Assembly (NCBI GenBank): GCA_965216195.1
Contig: OZ244151.1
Span: 3,777,870 to 3,841,869, forward strand
Length of the DNA: 64,000 nucleotides
Direction: 5' to 3'
DNA from: Aridibacter sp965216195
Lineage (GTDB): Bacteria > Acidobacteriota > Blastocatellia > Pyrinomonadales > Pyrinomonadaceae
This document shows positions 17,667 through 25,716 of the stretch, in pieces. The notes under the pieces were generated by a model. The model was given only the letters and a program-made list of their open reading frames with translations, did not search any database and was not told the origin of the DNA. The translations under genes were made by a program, and so were the position numbers. Each line of letters opens with the position of its first letter. Within the stretch, counting starts at the first letter, position 1.

Positions 17667-18170
17667 ATTCTGTGTCAATTCTCTAGGTTATAATTTAATT
17701 AACTAAGGAGAAATGATAATGGCAGAAGAATTTGATTTTGACGAGTTGTTGGAAGAGGTAAAGTCGGGGAAGAAGCTGACGGGTAAGGACTCAGTACTTG
17801 GTCCTCGACGATCTGGAAGCCACTTGGGGAGAGAAATATCCGATTGTGATAAAGTCGTGGCGAAATAAATGGGACAATCTTTCGGTTTACTTCCGGTATC
17901 CGAAACCGATCCGGAAAGTGATTTATACAACAAATTCGATCGAGGCGGTTCATCGTCAGTTCCGGAAACTGACCAAAACCAAGGGCGGCTTTCCGAATGA
18001 CAACAGCCTTCTGAAATTGCTTTATCTGGGGATCAAAAACGCCGAGAAGAAATGGACGATGCCGATCAGAAACTGGCGGCAAACGCTGTCGCAGCTAGCG
18101 ATTTTCTTCGAGGGAAGGCTAGATGAAGCAATCAATTTGTGAGGCTACGCAATGAGTGTTGACACAGAAT
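17667..18170 (+). mobile_element. IS256-family remnant with internal deletion
   Basis: A ~0.5-kb element bounded by perfect 12-bp inverted repeats, ATTCTGTGTCAA at 17667-17678 and its complement at 18159-18170. Inside are only the two ends of an IS256-type transposase gene. No target duplication is evident. It lies at the broken end of another transposase gene, so it appears to have inserted there. The missing middle makes it unable to move on its own, but the intact repeats could be acted on by a full-length relative. Confidence 0.8.
17719..18142 (+). pseudogene. IS256-type transposase, internally deleted and frameshifted
   Basis: The frame starting at 17719 has the N-terminal family segment ending in KLTGKDSVL, then goes out of frame and stops at 17868. 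The frame covering 17798-18142 restores the C-terminal third: NKWDNLSVYFRYP, TTNSIEAVHRQFRKLTKTKG (with the last DDE glutamate) and KNAEKKWTMPIRNW. The region between, about 250 residues with the two catalytic aspartates, is missing. The join lies near 17787-17797. It cannot make an active transposase. Confidence 0.85.
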
Positions 18171-18614
18171 ATTGAACAGTCTCGCTTTTGATACTTTTCT
18201 TTGCCGAATATCTCACAGGCGCGCTCGCAAATCTTCTTTGTGGCATGCCCCGAAAGGGTGCCGTGCAGTTCGTCAGTCTCTGCTAGAAGCCGTATATCCT
18301 CATCGGTATATTTTCTTTGGAATCCTCTTCTCTTCGCCGGCGAACGTTGACGTACATGCCCTGTCAGAAAGTACTGCCTGACAAATCGTTTGATCTGGAC
18401 ACGAGAGTAGCCGCTAACCTTCTCGATAAAACTAAGCAGCAATCCTTTGTCAGATTTGCTTAGCTTCAAATATCGAAATCGAATCAGGGTCTTCTATCCA
18501 CACGTACCGCTTTGCTTTTGTCTCGATCTCAAGTTCTATATCTGCTGTTCCCTGAAGGAATTGGCGCACCTGCCCAAGTGTTTTTATCTTATTGTCATTC
18601 ATGACGGTCTTCAT
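18171..18614 (-). pseudogene. Integrase-core (DDE) transposase N-terminal fragment, frameshifted and truncated
   Basis: On the minus strand from ATG 18614 the frame reads a helix-turn-helix start (NDNKIKTLGQVRQFLQGTAD), then stops at about 18455. A second frame continues the homology without loss: LIRFRYLKLSKSDKG, SGYSRVQIKRFVRQY, YTDEDIRLLAETDE, LSGHATKKI. A one-step frameshift near 18490 therefore splits the gene. The DDE catalytic domain is absent because the sequence is cut at 18170 by the IS256-like element. The family is the integrase-type transposase group; the exact IS family (IS481-like or related) is uncertain. Confidence 0.8.
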
Positions 18615-18645
18615 CTCCCTATCATGAACAAGAATCGACTATTTC

Positions 18646-18701
18646 AGTATCATTTTACGTTGGAATCACGGTAACCCTTCAGTATCATTTTGTATTGGAC
18701 A
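18646..18701 (-). repeat. Terminal/subterminal repeats of the truncated transposon
   Basis: Two direct copies of a 19-bp word, at 18646-18664 and 18681-18699 (16 of 19 bases match), upstream of the broken transposase gene. On the minus strand the outer copy starts TGTCCAATAC, so it is likely the transposon end with an internal transposase-binding site. Confidence 0.6.
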
Positions 18702-18711
18702 AGACTATATC

Positions 18712-18740
18712 TTGACACCCCACCCCTTTAACACTACTAT
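18712..18740 (+). promoter_or_regulatory. Promoter of the ffh-rpsP cluster
   Basis: Consensus TTGACA, a 17-bp spacer, TACTAT, ending 36 bp before the ffh start codon. It begins only 11 bp inside the non-transposon side of the IS remnant, so the insertion stopped just short of it. Confidence 0.75.
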
Positions 18741-18776
18741 TTATAGTTTCGGCTTTAATGGCATAAGTGTGTTTAT

Positions 18777-20293
18777 ATGTTTGAATCGTTATCCGATAAA
18801 TTAAAGAAAACGCTAAAGAATTTGCGTGGTCAGGGCAAGCTTACGCCCGAGCACGTAGATGCCGCTTTGCGTGAAATTCGGATGGCGCTTCTTGAGGCTG
18901 ACGTCAATTATCAGGTTGCGAAAGATTTCGTTGCATCGGTAAAAGCGAAGGCCGAAGGTCAGGAAGTTTGGCAGGACTTAAAACCGCACGAACAGGTTGT
19001 AAAAATTGTCTATGAAGAACTCGTAAACCTTTTTGGCGGAACGAGTTCGCAGCTTGTTTTTACAAAACAAATTCCCAACGTCGTGATGATTGTCGGTTTG
19101 CAGGGATCGGGAAAAACCACCTCAACCGGTAAGATCTCAAAATGGCTTGCCGAAAACCAAGAACGAAAACCTCTCCTCGTATCGGTCGACGTTTATAGGC
19201 CTGCGGCGCGCGAGCAGTTGAGAGTTGTTGCCGATGCGGTCTCGCAAAGTGTATATCAGGATGCTGAAACGAATAATCCGATGGAGCTTGTGCGAGGAGC
19301 GATGCAACACGCACGGGAAACCGGTCACGACACACTGATCATTGACACAGCCGGTCGCTTACACATCGACGAAGAGTTGATGGTCGAGCTCGAACAGATT
19401 AAGACGGAAACAAAGCCGACTGAGGTTTTATTTGTCGCTGATGCGATGACGGGGCAGGATGCGGTTAAATCTGCCGAAGAGTTTCACAAACGAATTGGAA
19501 TTACTGGTGTCGTCTTAACCAAGATGGATGGCGACGCACGCGGCGGTGCGGCGCTTTCGATCAAACAGGTTATAGGCCAACCGGTTAAGTTTGTTGGTGT
19601 CGGCGAAAAATACGATGCAATTGAGCCGTTTTATCCGGACCGTATAGCACAACGGATTCTCGGAATGGGCGACGTGTTGTCGCTTATTGAAGAGGTTCAA
19701 TCGAAGGTTGATGAAGAGGAAGCTCAAGCTCAGCTTGAGAAAATGGCGAGCAATAAATTTACGCTCGAAGATTTTCGGAATCAACTCGGACAATTTAAGA
19801 AACTTGGATCGATGTCAAAACTGATGAAGATGCTGCCCGAACAGATGACGGGCGGAATGTCTTTGTCAGACGAGCAGTCTGAAGAGGTCGAAGCGCAAAT
19901 GAAGCGTACGGAAGCGATCATTGACTCGATGACGCTTGAGAGCGTCGCAATTACAAGATCATAAATGCGAGTAGAAAGACCCGAATCGCAAATGGCTCGG
20001 GGATGAAGATTTCGGATGTAAATGGTCTCCTCCGTCAGTACGAACAGATGCGGAAGATGATGATGCAAATGAACCGCGGTGGTATGTTCAGCGGACTCGG
20101 AAAGAAAATGATGGGCGGCTTAAGTGGTGGCTTAGGCGGCATGCTCGGAGGCGGTGGAGCGCCGGGCGGAATGGAAGGAATGTTTGGCGGAGGCGGAGCA
20201 CAGGAATTTGACAGTAATTACGATGGTAAAAGAGCCTCGTTGTCTAAGCGACTAAAGAGAAAAAAGCGAAGGAAGAAGAAAAGGAAACGCTAG
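18777..20293 (+). CDS. ffh: Signal recognition particle protein Ffh, interrupted by a one-base frameshift
   Basis: Ffh binds signal peptides and 4.5S RNA and delivers ribosomes to FtsY. The first frame (18777-19964) holds the N and G domains, with GLQGSGKTT (Lys113), DTAGRLHIDEEL and TKMDGDARGG, and the first part of the M domain. It stops at 19964. If the reading steps back one base after the GAG codon at 19938-19940, it continues as EERRNYKIINASRKTRIANG and then DVNGLLRQYEQMRKMM, matching the conserved M domain to the end at 20293. The tail is Gly/Met-rich and ends in a Lys/Arg block. A missing base in the sequence or a real lesion are both possible; the gene is normally essential. Confidence 0.9.
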
Positions 20294-20308
20294 TTAATTT
20301 ATAAAGTT

Positions 20309-21127
20309 ATGTTAAAAATCAGATTGACCCGAAGGGGAGCAAAAAAGAAGCCGTTTTATCGAGTGATCATTAAGGAAAAACGCTCGAAGCGTGACGGGAA
20401 GTATTTAGAAAATCTAGGAACCTATAATCCGATGGCGGATCCGCCGGAGGTGAGTTTGGATCACGACAGGATCAATTATTGGATTAGCAAGGGTGCTAAG
20501 CCGAGTGAAACAGTGGAGAGTTTGATAAAAAACAATCCGCCGATGACACCGGAAGAAAAAGCTGAGTTTGACCGTAAGCGCGCAGAAAAAATCGCAGCAA
20601 AAAAGGAAGCGGAGGCAAAAGCAAGAGCGGAAGCCCGGGCAAAAGCTGATAAAGAAGCCGCTGAAAAAGAAGCTGCAGAAAAAGCTGAAGCGGAAAAAGC
20701 CGTGGCTGAAGCAGAGCAAACTGAAAAGGCTGAAACAGAAGAGGTTAAGGCTGACGAGGGTGAAGAAAAAGCTGAAGAAGCGAAAACGGATAAAGCCGAA
20801 AAAGAAGAGCCTAAGGAAGAAAAAGCTGAAGACTCGAAACCGGAACCAAAGGCTGATGACGCAGCAGATAAGGCTGAAGAGGTGAAAGCAGAAGAATCGT
20901 CTGATAGCGAAGCTGAAAAGACGGATGCTAAAGAGGAAAAGGCTGAGGAAAAGCCAAAAGCCGATGATTCTAAAGCTGATGACAAGGCAGAAAAAAAGGA
21001 ATCCGAGGATAAAAAACCCGAAGACGCCAAAGAGGAAGATAAAAAAGACGATTCCGGGGCGGAGGATTCTAAAAAGGATGCTGCGAAAGAATCTAAAGGC
21101 GATGAAAAGGCTGAAGACGGAAAATAG
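20309..21127 (+). CDS. rpsP: 30S ribosomal protein S16 with a very long charged C-terminal extension
   Basis: 272 residues against about 80-90 for ordinary S16. Residues 1 to about 80 are a standard S16 (MLKIRLTRRGAKKKPFYRVI, ENLGTYNPM, WISKGAKPSETV). The remaining ~190 residues are low complexity, almost only Ala, Glu, Lys and Asp, with many AEKAE- and EEKAE-like steps, predicted as charged helix or disordered. S16 binds 16S rRNA early in 30S assembly. The tail has no stop or frame change at its start, so it is part of the same frame. It stands first in the rpsP-khpA-rimM-trmD-rplS run. Confidence 0.92.
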   Translation: MLKIRLTRRGAKKKPFYRVIIKEKRSKRDGKYLENLGTYNPMADPPEVSLDHDRINYWISKGAKPSETVESLIKNNPPMTPEEKAEFDRKRAEKIAAKKEAEAKARAEARAKADKEAAEKEAAEKAEAEKAVAEAEQTEKAETEEVKADEGEEKAEEAKTDKAEKEEPKEEKAEDSKPEPKADDAADKAEEVKAEESSDSEAEKTDAKEEKAEEKPKADDSKADDKAEKKESEDKKPEDAKEEDKKDDSGAEDSKKDAAKESKGDEKAEDGK

Positions 21128-21151
21128 AAGGCTGCACTCGGTTTAACTTGA

Positions 21152-21385
21152 ATGAAAGAAGCAATTGAAAAACTCATAACCCGTCTGGCTGACGAAAAAG
21201 GTGCAGTTGAGGTGTCTGACTTTTCTGAAGGAAACACTACGACTATTGAAGTTCGTGTTGCCGAGTCGGATATGGGACGACTTATTGGTCGCAAAGGGCG
21301 AACGATAAAAGCGATTCGTTCGCTTCTTTTCTTCGCTGGTAAGAAACACAAGAAGCGCTATAACTTGCAGGTTTTAGAGGATTAA
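21152..21385 (+). CDS. khpA: KH-domain RNA-binding protein
   Basis: 77 residues, the usual size of KhpA. The GxxG loop appears as LIGRKGRTIKAIRSLL, preceded by VRVAESDMG. KhpA is a small RNA chaperone, in some bacteria pairing with KhpB. The position between rpsP and rimM is the common one for this gene. Confidence 0.92.
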   Translation: MKEAIEKLITRLADEKGAVEVSDFSEGNTTTIEVRVAESDMGRLIGRKGRTIKAIRSLLFFAGKKHKKRYNLQVLED

Positions 21386-21397
21386 TCGATCACTGCG

Positions 21398-21913
21398 ATG
21401 GAGTCGGATTACGTTGTAATTGCGCAGATCGCCAAACCGAGAGGGCTAAAAGGTGAGGTAGCGGCAGACGTAGTAACTGATTTTCCAGAGCGTTTTGACA
21501 ATTTGATCAAGGTTTTTCTGGTTGGCGAAGATGGCGAGGCTTCCGAGGCGTCGATTGAGAAACATTGGTTTCAGAAAGACCGCGTTATTTTGAAGTTTGC
21601 TGAGATTGATTCGATCGAGGCAGCAGAAAAGCTTCGGGGCGCCAATGTTTGTATAGAAGAATCTGAAGCCGTATCCCTTGCCGAAGATGAGTATTACGAC
21701 TGGAACTTAATTGGTTGTGAGGTCGAGACTGTTGAGGGCGAAGGGCTTGGAAAGGTTAAAGAGATTTTTCGGGCCGGGGAAAACGAGAACCTGGTTGTAG
21801 GCGGAGGTGCTAAGGAGTATTTGATCCCGTTTGCGAAAAAGATTTGTGTATCGATCGATATTGAAAATAAGTTGATTGTGGTTGATCCGCCGGAAGGCTT
21901 GCTTGAGTTTTAG
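21398..21913 (+). CDS. rimM: Ribosome maturation factor RimM
   Basis: 171 residues. The N-terminal barrel shows VIAQIAKPRGLKGEV; the PRC-like C-terminal half shows DLIGCEVE-type sequence (YYDWNLIGCEVETVEGEGLG) and EYLIPFAKKICVSIDIENK. RimM assists 30S head assembly and binds S19. It is followed 6 bp later by trmD. Confidence 0.93.
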   Translation: MESDYVVIAQIAKPRGLKGEVAADVVTDFPERFDNLIKVFLVGEDGEASEASIEKHWFQKDRVILKFAEIDSIEAAEKLRGANVCIEESEAVSLAEDEYYDWNLIGCEVETVEGEGLGKVKEIFRAGENENLVVGGGAKEYLIPFAKKICVSIDIENKLIVVDPPEGLLEF

Positions 21914-21919
21914 TTCTGA

Positions 21920-22618
21920 ATGAAGATCGATATTTTGACAATCTTTCCCGGGTTTTTTAGCGAGGTATTTGATTTTGGGATAATACGCCGCGCAAAAGAA
22001 GCTTCGATAGTAGAGATCAACTTACACGATCTTCGAGATTGGACAGACGACAAACACAAGAAGGTTGATGACAGACCGTTTGGCGGTGGAGACGGAATGG
22101 TTTTAAAGCCCGATCCGATATTTCGGGCTATTGAAAATTTAGTTGGAACCTGCGAGCGGGTTGATTACCCGGAAGGAACGCGAGTAGTGTTACTTTCTCC
22201 GCAAGGGAAGCCCTTAAGACAAGCTGACGCAAAGGCTTTCGCGGGCGATCGAAAACACATCGTTATGATTTGTGGGCGCTACGAGGGGGTAGATGAAAGG
22301 GTAAATCAAGCGCTCGTAACCGATGAGATCTCGATTGGTGACTACGTTTTATCCGGTGGAGAGCCGGCGGCCGTCGTTTTGGCAGATGCGATTGTTAGGT
22401 TGCTGCCGGGGGCTTTGGGAAACGAAGCCTCAGCGGAAAATGATTCTTTTTCGGAAGGAATTTTTGATTTTCCAAACTACACTCAACCGAGAGATTTTAA
22501 GGGAATGAAAGTGCCGGAGATTTTGCTGAGCGGAGATCACGGTGAGATTGAAAAATGGCGCAAAGAAAAAGCACTTGAGAAGACAGAAAGAATTAGAAAA
22601 GATTTATTAAAGGAGTAA
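21920..22618 (+). CDS. trmD: tRNA (guanine-37-N1)-methyltransferase
   Basis: 232 residues, the usual size. TrmD transfers a methyl group from SAM to G37 of tRNAs to prevent frameshifting. Motifs of the SPOUT trefoil knot are present: IDILTIFPGFF, DDRPFGGGDGMV, VVLLSPQGKPL, MICGRYEGVDERV and DEISIGDYVLSGGEPAA. The stop codon TAA is the first part of the heptamer repeat that follows. Confidence 0.97.
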   Translation: MKIDILTIFPGFFSEVFDFGIIRRAKEASIVEINLHDLRDWTDDKHKKVDDRPFGGGDGMVLKPDPIFRAIENLVGTCERVDYPEGTRVVLLSPQGKPLRQADAKAFAGDRKHIVMICGRYEGVDERVNQALVTDEISIGDYVLSGGEPAAVVLADAIVRLLPGALGNEASAENDSFSEGIFDFPNYTQPRDFKGMKVPEILLSGDHGEIEKWRKEKALEKTERIRKDLLKE

Positions 22619-22702
22619 TAAGTAATTGGTAATAAGTAATAGGTGACTAGAGAAGGATTCCAGGATTCTGCGCTAATTGCCAATTACCTTATTATCAATT
22701 GC
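22616..22702. repeat. Heptamer tandem repeat and its inverted partner before rplS
   Basis: Four 7-base words in phase, TAATAAG-TAATTGG-TAATAAG-TAATAGG (22616-22643), then after a ~30-bp loop a roughly complementary AT-rich arm built of similar 7-base steps (22673-22700). The arms pair with one indel. The right arm ends about 10 bp before the rplS start. Confidence 0.75.
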
Positions 22703-22711
22703 GAAAGAAAC

Positions 22712-23086
22712 ATGAACCGTTTAGATGCTATTGAAAAGGCGCAACTTAAAGACAACATTCCGGAGTTTCAACCGGGCGATACCGTTCGCGTTCACGTAAG
22801 AATTAAAGAGGGAAACAAAGAGCGCCTTCAGGCTTTTGAAGGAGTTTGTATAGCCCGAAAACATGGTGGGATTCGTGAAACCATTACCGTAAGGAAGACG
22901 AGTTTCGGTGTCGGTGTTGAGCGAATTTTCCCGCTTCACGCGACGATTGTTGATCACATCGAAGTCTTGAGACACGGTAAGGTCAGGCGCGCGAAACTCT
23001 ATTATCTAAGGAATTTGCGCGGCAAAGCTGCGAGAATTCCTGAGCGTGATATGCGGCAAAAAAAGAAAGGGAAGTCTGCAAAATAA
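22712..23086 (+). CDS. rplS: 50S ribosomal protein L19
   Basis: 124 residues from ATG 22712; an in-frame ATG 69 bp upstream lies in the repeat and is not used, because family members begin near NRLDAIEKAQL. Conserved parts are FQPGDTVRVHVRIKEGNKERLQ, FEGVCIARKHGGI, FGVGVERIFPLHA and RRAKLYYLRNLRGK. L19 sits at the 30S-50S interface. It completes the classic rpsP-rimM-trmD-rplS order. Confidence 0.96.
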   Translation: MNRLDAIEKAQLKDNIPEFQPGDTVRVHVRIKEGNKERLQAFEGVCIARKHGGIRETITVRKTSFGVGVERIFPLHATIVDHIEVLRHGKVRRAKLYYLRNLRGKAARIPERDMRQKKKGKSAK

Positions 23087-23188
23087 TCCAACTGGGTTAA
23101 GAATTTAATCGGTATAGCGAGCGGTAGCGGGCAGCGCAGTTTACTTTAGAACTCGCTCCCTACTGTTTGTTATACTGATTTTCCATTT

Positions 23189-23821
23189 ATGGCCAATGAA
23201 ACCACAATCGGGTTGTCCTTTGAACAGCAAGCACTTGAAGAGGGATTTAGATACGTTGCTGGTCTTGACGAAGTTGGACGAGGCTGTCTCGCCGGACCGG
23301 TCGTTGCCGGAGCCGTTATCCTCAACCCTTCAAAACCTATTCCAGACGGGATAAACGATTCGAAAAAACTCACGAAGAAAAAGCGCGAAGAAATTGCAAA
23401 AGAAATCGAGGTTCACGCTATTTCCATTTCGATCGCCCAGGTCGAAGCTGAGGAAATAGATCAAATCAACATTCTTGAAGCTACAAAAAAAGCGATGTGG
23501 CTCGCTCTCGAAAAGCTCAATCCGAGTGCTGAATACTTGCTGATCGATGCGCTCGAACTAAAGGATGTAGACCTTCCTCAGAAAGCGATTATCAAAGGCG
23601 ATTCCGTGTCCGCTTCCATTGCCGCCGCCTCGATTGTCGCAAAAGTGTATCGCGATAATTTGATGAAGGAGTACGACGAAACGTATCCGGAATTTGGGTT
23701 TGCTCGACACGTAGGCTATGGCACTAAGGCTCACTTCGAAGCCATTCGAAAAACCGGCGCAACGTCCATTCATAGAAAATCTTTTAAAGGTGTTCTTCCA
23801 AATCTATTTGAATCGCACTAG
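23189..23821 (+). CDS. rnhB: Ribonuclease HII
   Basis: 210 residues. RNase HII cleaves the RNA strand of RNA-DNA hybrids, including single ribonucleotides in DNA. Catalytic acids lie in VAGLDEVGRGCLAGPV (Asp and Glu), LLIDALELKD and the C-terminal region around DNLMKEYDETYPEFGFARHVGYGT. The gene follows rplS in the same direction, as in many bacteria. Confidence 0.95.
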   Translation: MANETTIGLSFEQQALEEGFRYVAGLDEVGRGCLAGPVVAGAVILNPSKPIPDGINDSKKLTKKKREEIAKEIEVHAISISIAQVEAEEIDQINILEATKKAMWLALEKLNPSAEYLLIDALELKDVDLPQKAIIKGDSVSASIAAASIVAKVYRDNLMKEYDETYPEFGFARHVGYGTKAHFEAIRKTGATSIHRKSFKGVLPNLFESH

Positions 23822-23825
23822 TTTT

Positions 23826-24734
23826 ATGCACATGAAAATTATTTTGACATTGGCTCTCGTAGTTTTTTGCGTGACCGCGACTTATCCTCAAAGAAGATCG
23901 GTAGTAGCTGATCTGCGTTTTCACAAACTCGAAAGCAAGGTTTTCGGAAATACGAGAACGCTGCGTGTGCTCTTGCCGCCTGGTTACAACCGCGATAAAA
24001 ATAGACGTTACCCGATTTTATACCTAAACGACGGACAAAATCTTTTTCAGGTAAGTACGGCTCAAACTTCTTCAACCGAATGGGGAGTAGATGAGACAGT
24101 GAAGGATTTGCTAGCATATCGTGAGATCGAACCGCTTATAATTGTCGGCATAGACAATGCCGGGCGCGGCGAACGTGCAAATGAATATCTTCCCTGGGCT
24201 GATAAGTATTTGAGCCCTCCGCTTCCGAATCCGCAGGGCGCGAAATATCCCGATTTTTTGATAGGCGAGGTTTTACCATTCATTGAAAAGAAATACCGCG
24301 TGAAGATCGGCGCTGAGAATCGAGCCATTGGAGGTGCGTCTTACGGCGCCTTGATTTCGCTTTATACGGCGATCAAACTACCGGGTCTTTTTGGTTCTGT
24401 GCTTTTGGAGAGTCCATCTTTCTACGTAAACGATGCAAAAATTCTCGATGAAACTGCAGAAGCCAAGCGTTTGCCATCGCGTTTTTATTTGGGCGTCGGA
24501 ACCAACGAGGAAGCAAAGAAAGATTGTGTGCAGGGAGATTTGAGCCACGAAGCAGTTCAGGACGTACTGAAATTAAAGAAAATTCTTCTGGACAAAAATT
24601 TGCCGCCTGGGAACGTGAGGGTCTTGATCGACGATTGCGCAACGCATAGCGAGGTGGCGTATGGGAGGCGTTTTACTGAGGCATTAAGATTTCTTTATCC
24701 CAGAGGAAAAATTATTGCCCATTGGTTTCGCTAG
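23826..24734 (+). CDS. Secreted esterase of the Fes/EsteraseD alpha/beta-hydrolase type
   Basis: 302 residues from ATG 23826, chosen because it opens a clean signal peptide (MHMKIILTLALVVFCVTA) only 4 bp after rnhB; a longer frame begins inside rnhB. The fold features include RVLLPPGYNRDKNRRYPILYLNDGQNLF spread over residues about 40-67, VGIDNAGRGERANEYLP, the nucleophile elbow GGASYGALIS (Ser) and a C-terminal CATHSE histidine. The family includes enterochelin esterases and S-formylglutathione hydrolases; the substrate here is unknown. Confidence 0.82.
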   Translation: MHMKIILTLALVVFCVTATYPQRRSVVADLRFHKLESKVFGNTRTLRVLLPPGYNRDKNRRYPILYLNDGQNLFQVSTAQTSSTEWGVDETVKDLLAYREIEPLIIVGIDNAGRGERANEYLPWADKYLSPPLPNPQGAKYPDFLIGEVLPFIEKKYRVKIGAENRAIGGASYGALISLYTAIKLPGLFGSVLLESPSFYVNDAKILDETAEAKRLPSRFYLGVGTNEEAKKDCVQGDLSHEAVQDVLKLKKILLDKNLPPGNVRVLIDDCATHSEVAYGRRFTEALRFLYPRGKIIAHWFR

Positions 24735-24965
24735 CTCCTCGTGCAATGATCAGCATGAAATCGTTAAGCGAGCAGTCTTTGACCGCGTTTGGTTTTTAAG
24801 AAATTGCAAAAAAGTCATCGAAAATAGCTATAGATATTAGCCTGGTATGGGTGCATCGAGTGCCGGGTTACGTTATGGGGCTTGATGAGACAAGTTTAGG
24901 AGCGATTGAGAAACGGATCGAAATTTATGCCACCCTTTTCAGGGTTTGTTCTTTTTTTAACGATA

Positions 24966-24994
24966 CCCCGCACTCCGCTTCGCTGCGTACGGGG
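24966..24994. repeat. Palindromic GC hairpin
   Basis: CCCCGCACTCC ... CGTACGGGG forms a stem around CTTCGCTG. Such short GC palindromes are often dispersed in intergenic DNA; no second copy was seen in this window. Confidence 0.5.
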
Positions 24995-25048
24995 CTAATT
25001 TATTCCGTAATCTTCGATGACTTTCCCAACTCTTGAAAAACGACGTGT

Positions 25049-25142
25049 CGGTAGCCCGAGCGTGAGCGCGGGCTCATTCTGTTAGCAATCGCCTCAGGCG
25101 TATGGTTAGGAGGAGCCCTCCCTGACGGTCAGGCTACGGACA
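25049..25142. repeat. REP pair (BIME-like), GTAG-type
   Basis: Left unit 25049-25076 starts GGTAGCCCG and contains the palindrome GCCCG/CGGGC; right unit 25113-25142 is inverted (GAGCCCTCC ... GGCTACGGAC). The pair resembles the one at 48349-48419, so this is a repeated element. Confidence 0.75.
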
Positions 25143-25289
25143 CAAACGTCATTTCAGTTTGCTCAAAAATCGCGTTTGCGATAGCGGCAGGCTTCTTCTG
25201 TTGGCGATCCCTAGTCCGAAAAAAGAGACTGTGGTTGGAGAGAGCGGTTTTGCGTAAGTGACTTGATACCGCTTGCCCTCTTTTGCAAT

Positions 25290-25691
25290 TCACATATCTT
25301 TATTGGTAGTCTTCTTTTCCTTTTCAAAATTTTTCCACAATTCGTCAAAGATGTTGTTTTCTATTTTTTCTATTTCAAAGATGGTTTTAAAATCTTCCGG
25401 TTTAAGATTATTGTCCGTCCAATAGCCGGAATTTCTTTGATCGGGCATAGTCATTATTACATTTCCATTTTTATCAATTCCTATCTCGCGATTTGGAAAT
25501 TCCGTTTCATTATCTATTTCAATCAGCCAAAATTTTTACGTTATCAATGTGTCCTCCATAATCAAGATTTGCTTGAGGAACTATTTTCCGTAAACTCCAA
25601 TCGATGTATTGACCAAAGTCTCTTTTACCTTATTATTTGGTTCTCTTTCGTCTTTACCTGTTTCTGGTGCCTCGAACTTTAGATAAATCAT
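25290..25691 (-). pseudogene. Decayed small protein gene with two frameshifts
   Basis: The minus strand from ATG 25691 reads MIYLKFEAPETGKDEREPNN, jumps frame to RDFGQYIDWSLRKIVPQANL and DYGGHIDNVKI, then jumps again to FWLIEIDNETEFPNREIGID and DQRNSGYWTDNNLKPEDFK, ending at 25290. All three pieces have coherent protein-like composition in consecutive order, so they were one gene of about 130 residues. I do not recognise a named family. The plus-strand Phe-rich frame over the same region is its shadow. Sequencing error could explain one shift, hardly two. Confidence 0.75.
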
Positions 25692-25716
25692 TCAGTTTTT
25701 TGTAGATCAGGATGGG

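Larger units (their letters stand above)
24735..25289. other. Gene-free gap with several small repeats
   Basis: No credible gene was found. The stretch contains a CCCCG/CGGGG hairpin (24966-24994), a REP pair (25049-25142) and scattered GC-rich words. Short open frames here show no conserved features. Confidence 0.6.

Noticed and set aside
19934..19964. Programmed -1 frameshifting in ffh
   Set aside because: No slippery heptamer and no clear downstream stimulatory structure were found, so this is kept as a lesion or sequence error rather than called programmed.
20476..21351. A 291-residue Ser/Ala-rich reading frame on the minus strand
   Set aside because: It is the mirror image of the charged S16 tail and the KH gene; low complexity explains the long open frame.
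25263..25682. Phe-rich plus-strand frame
   Set aside because: It is the shadow of a decayed minus-strand gene that reads coherently in three frames.
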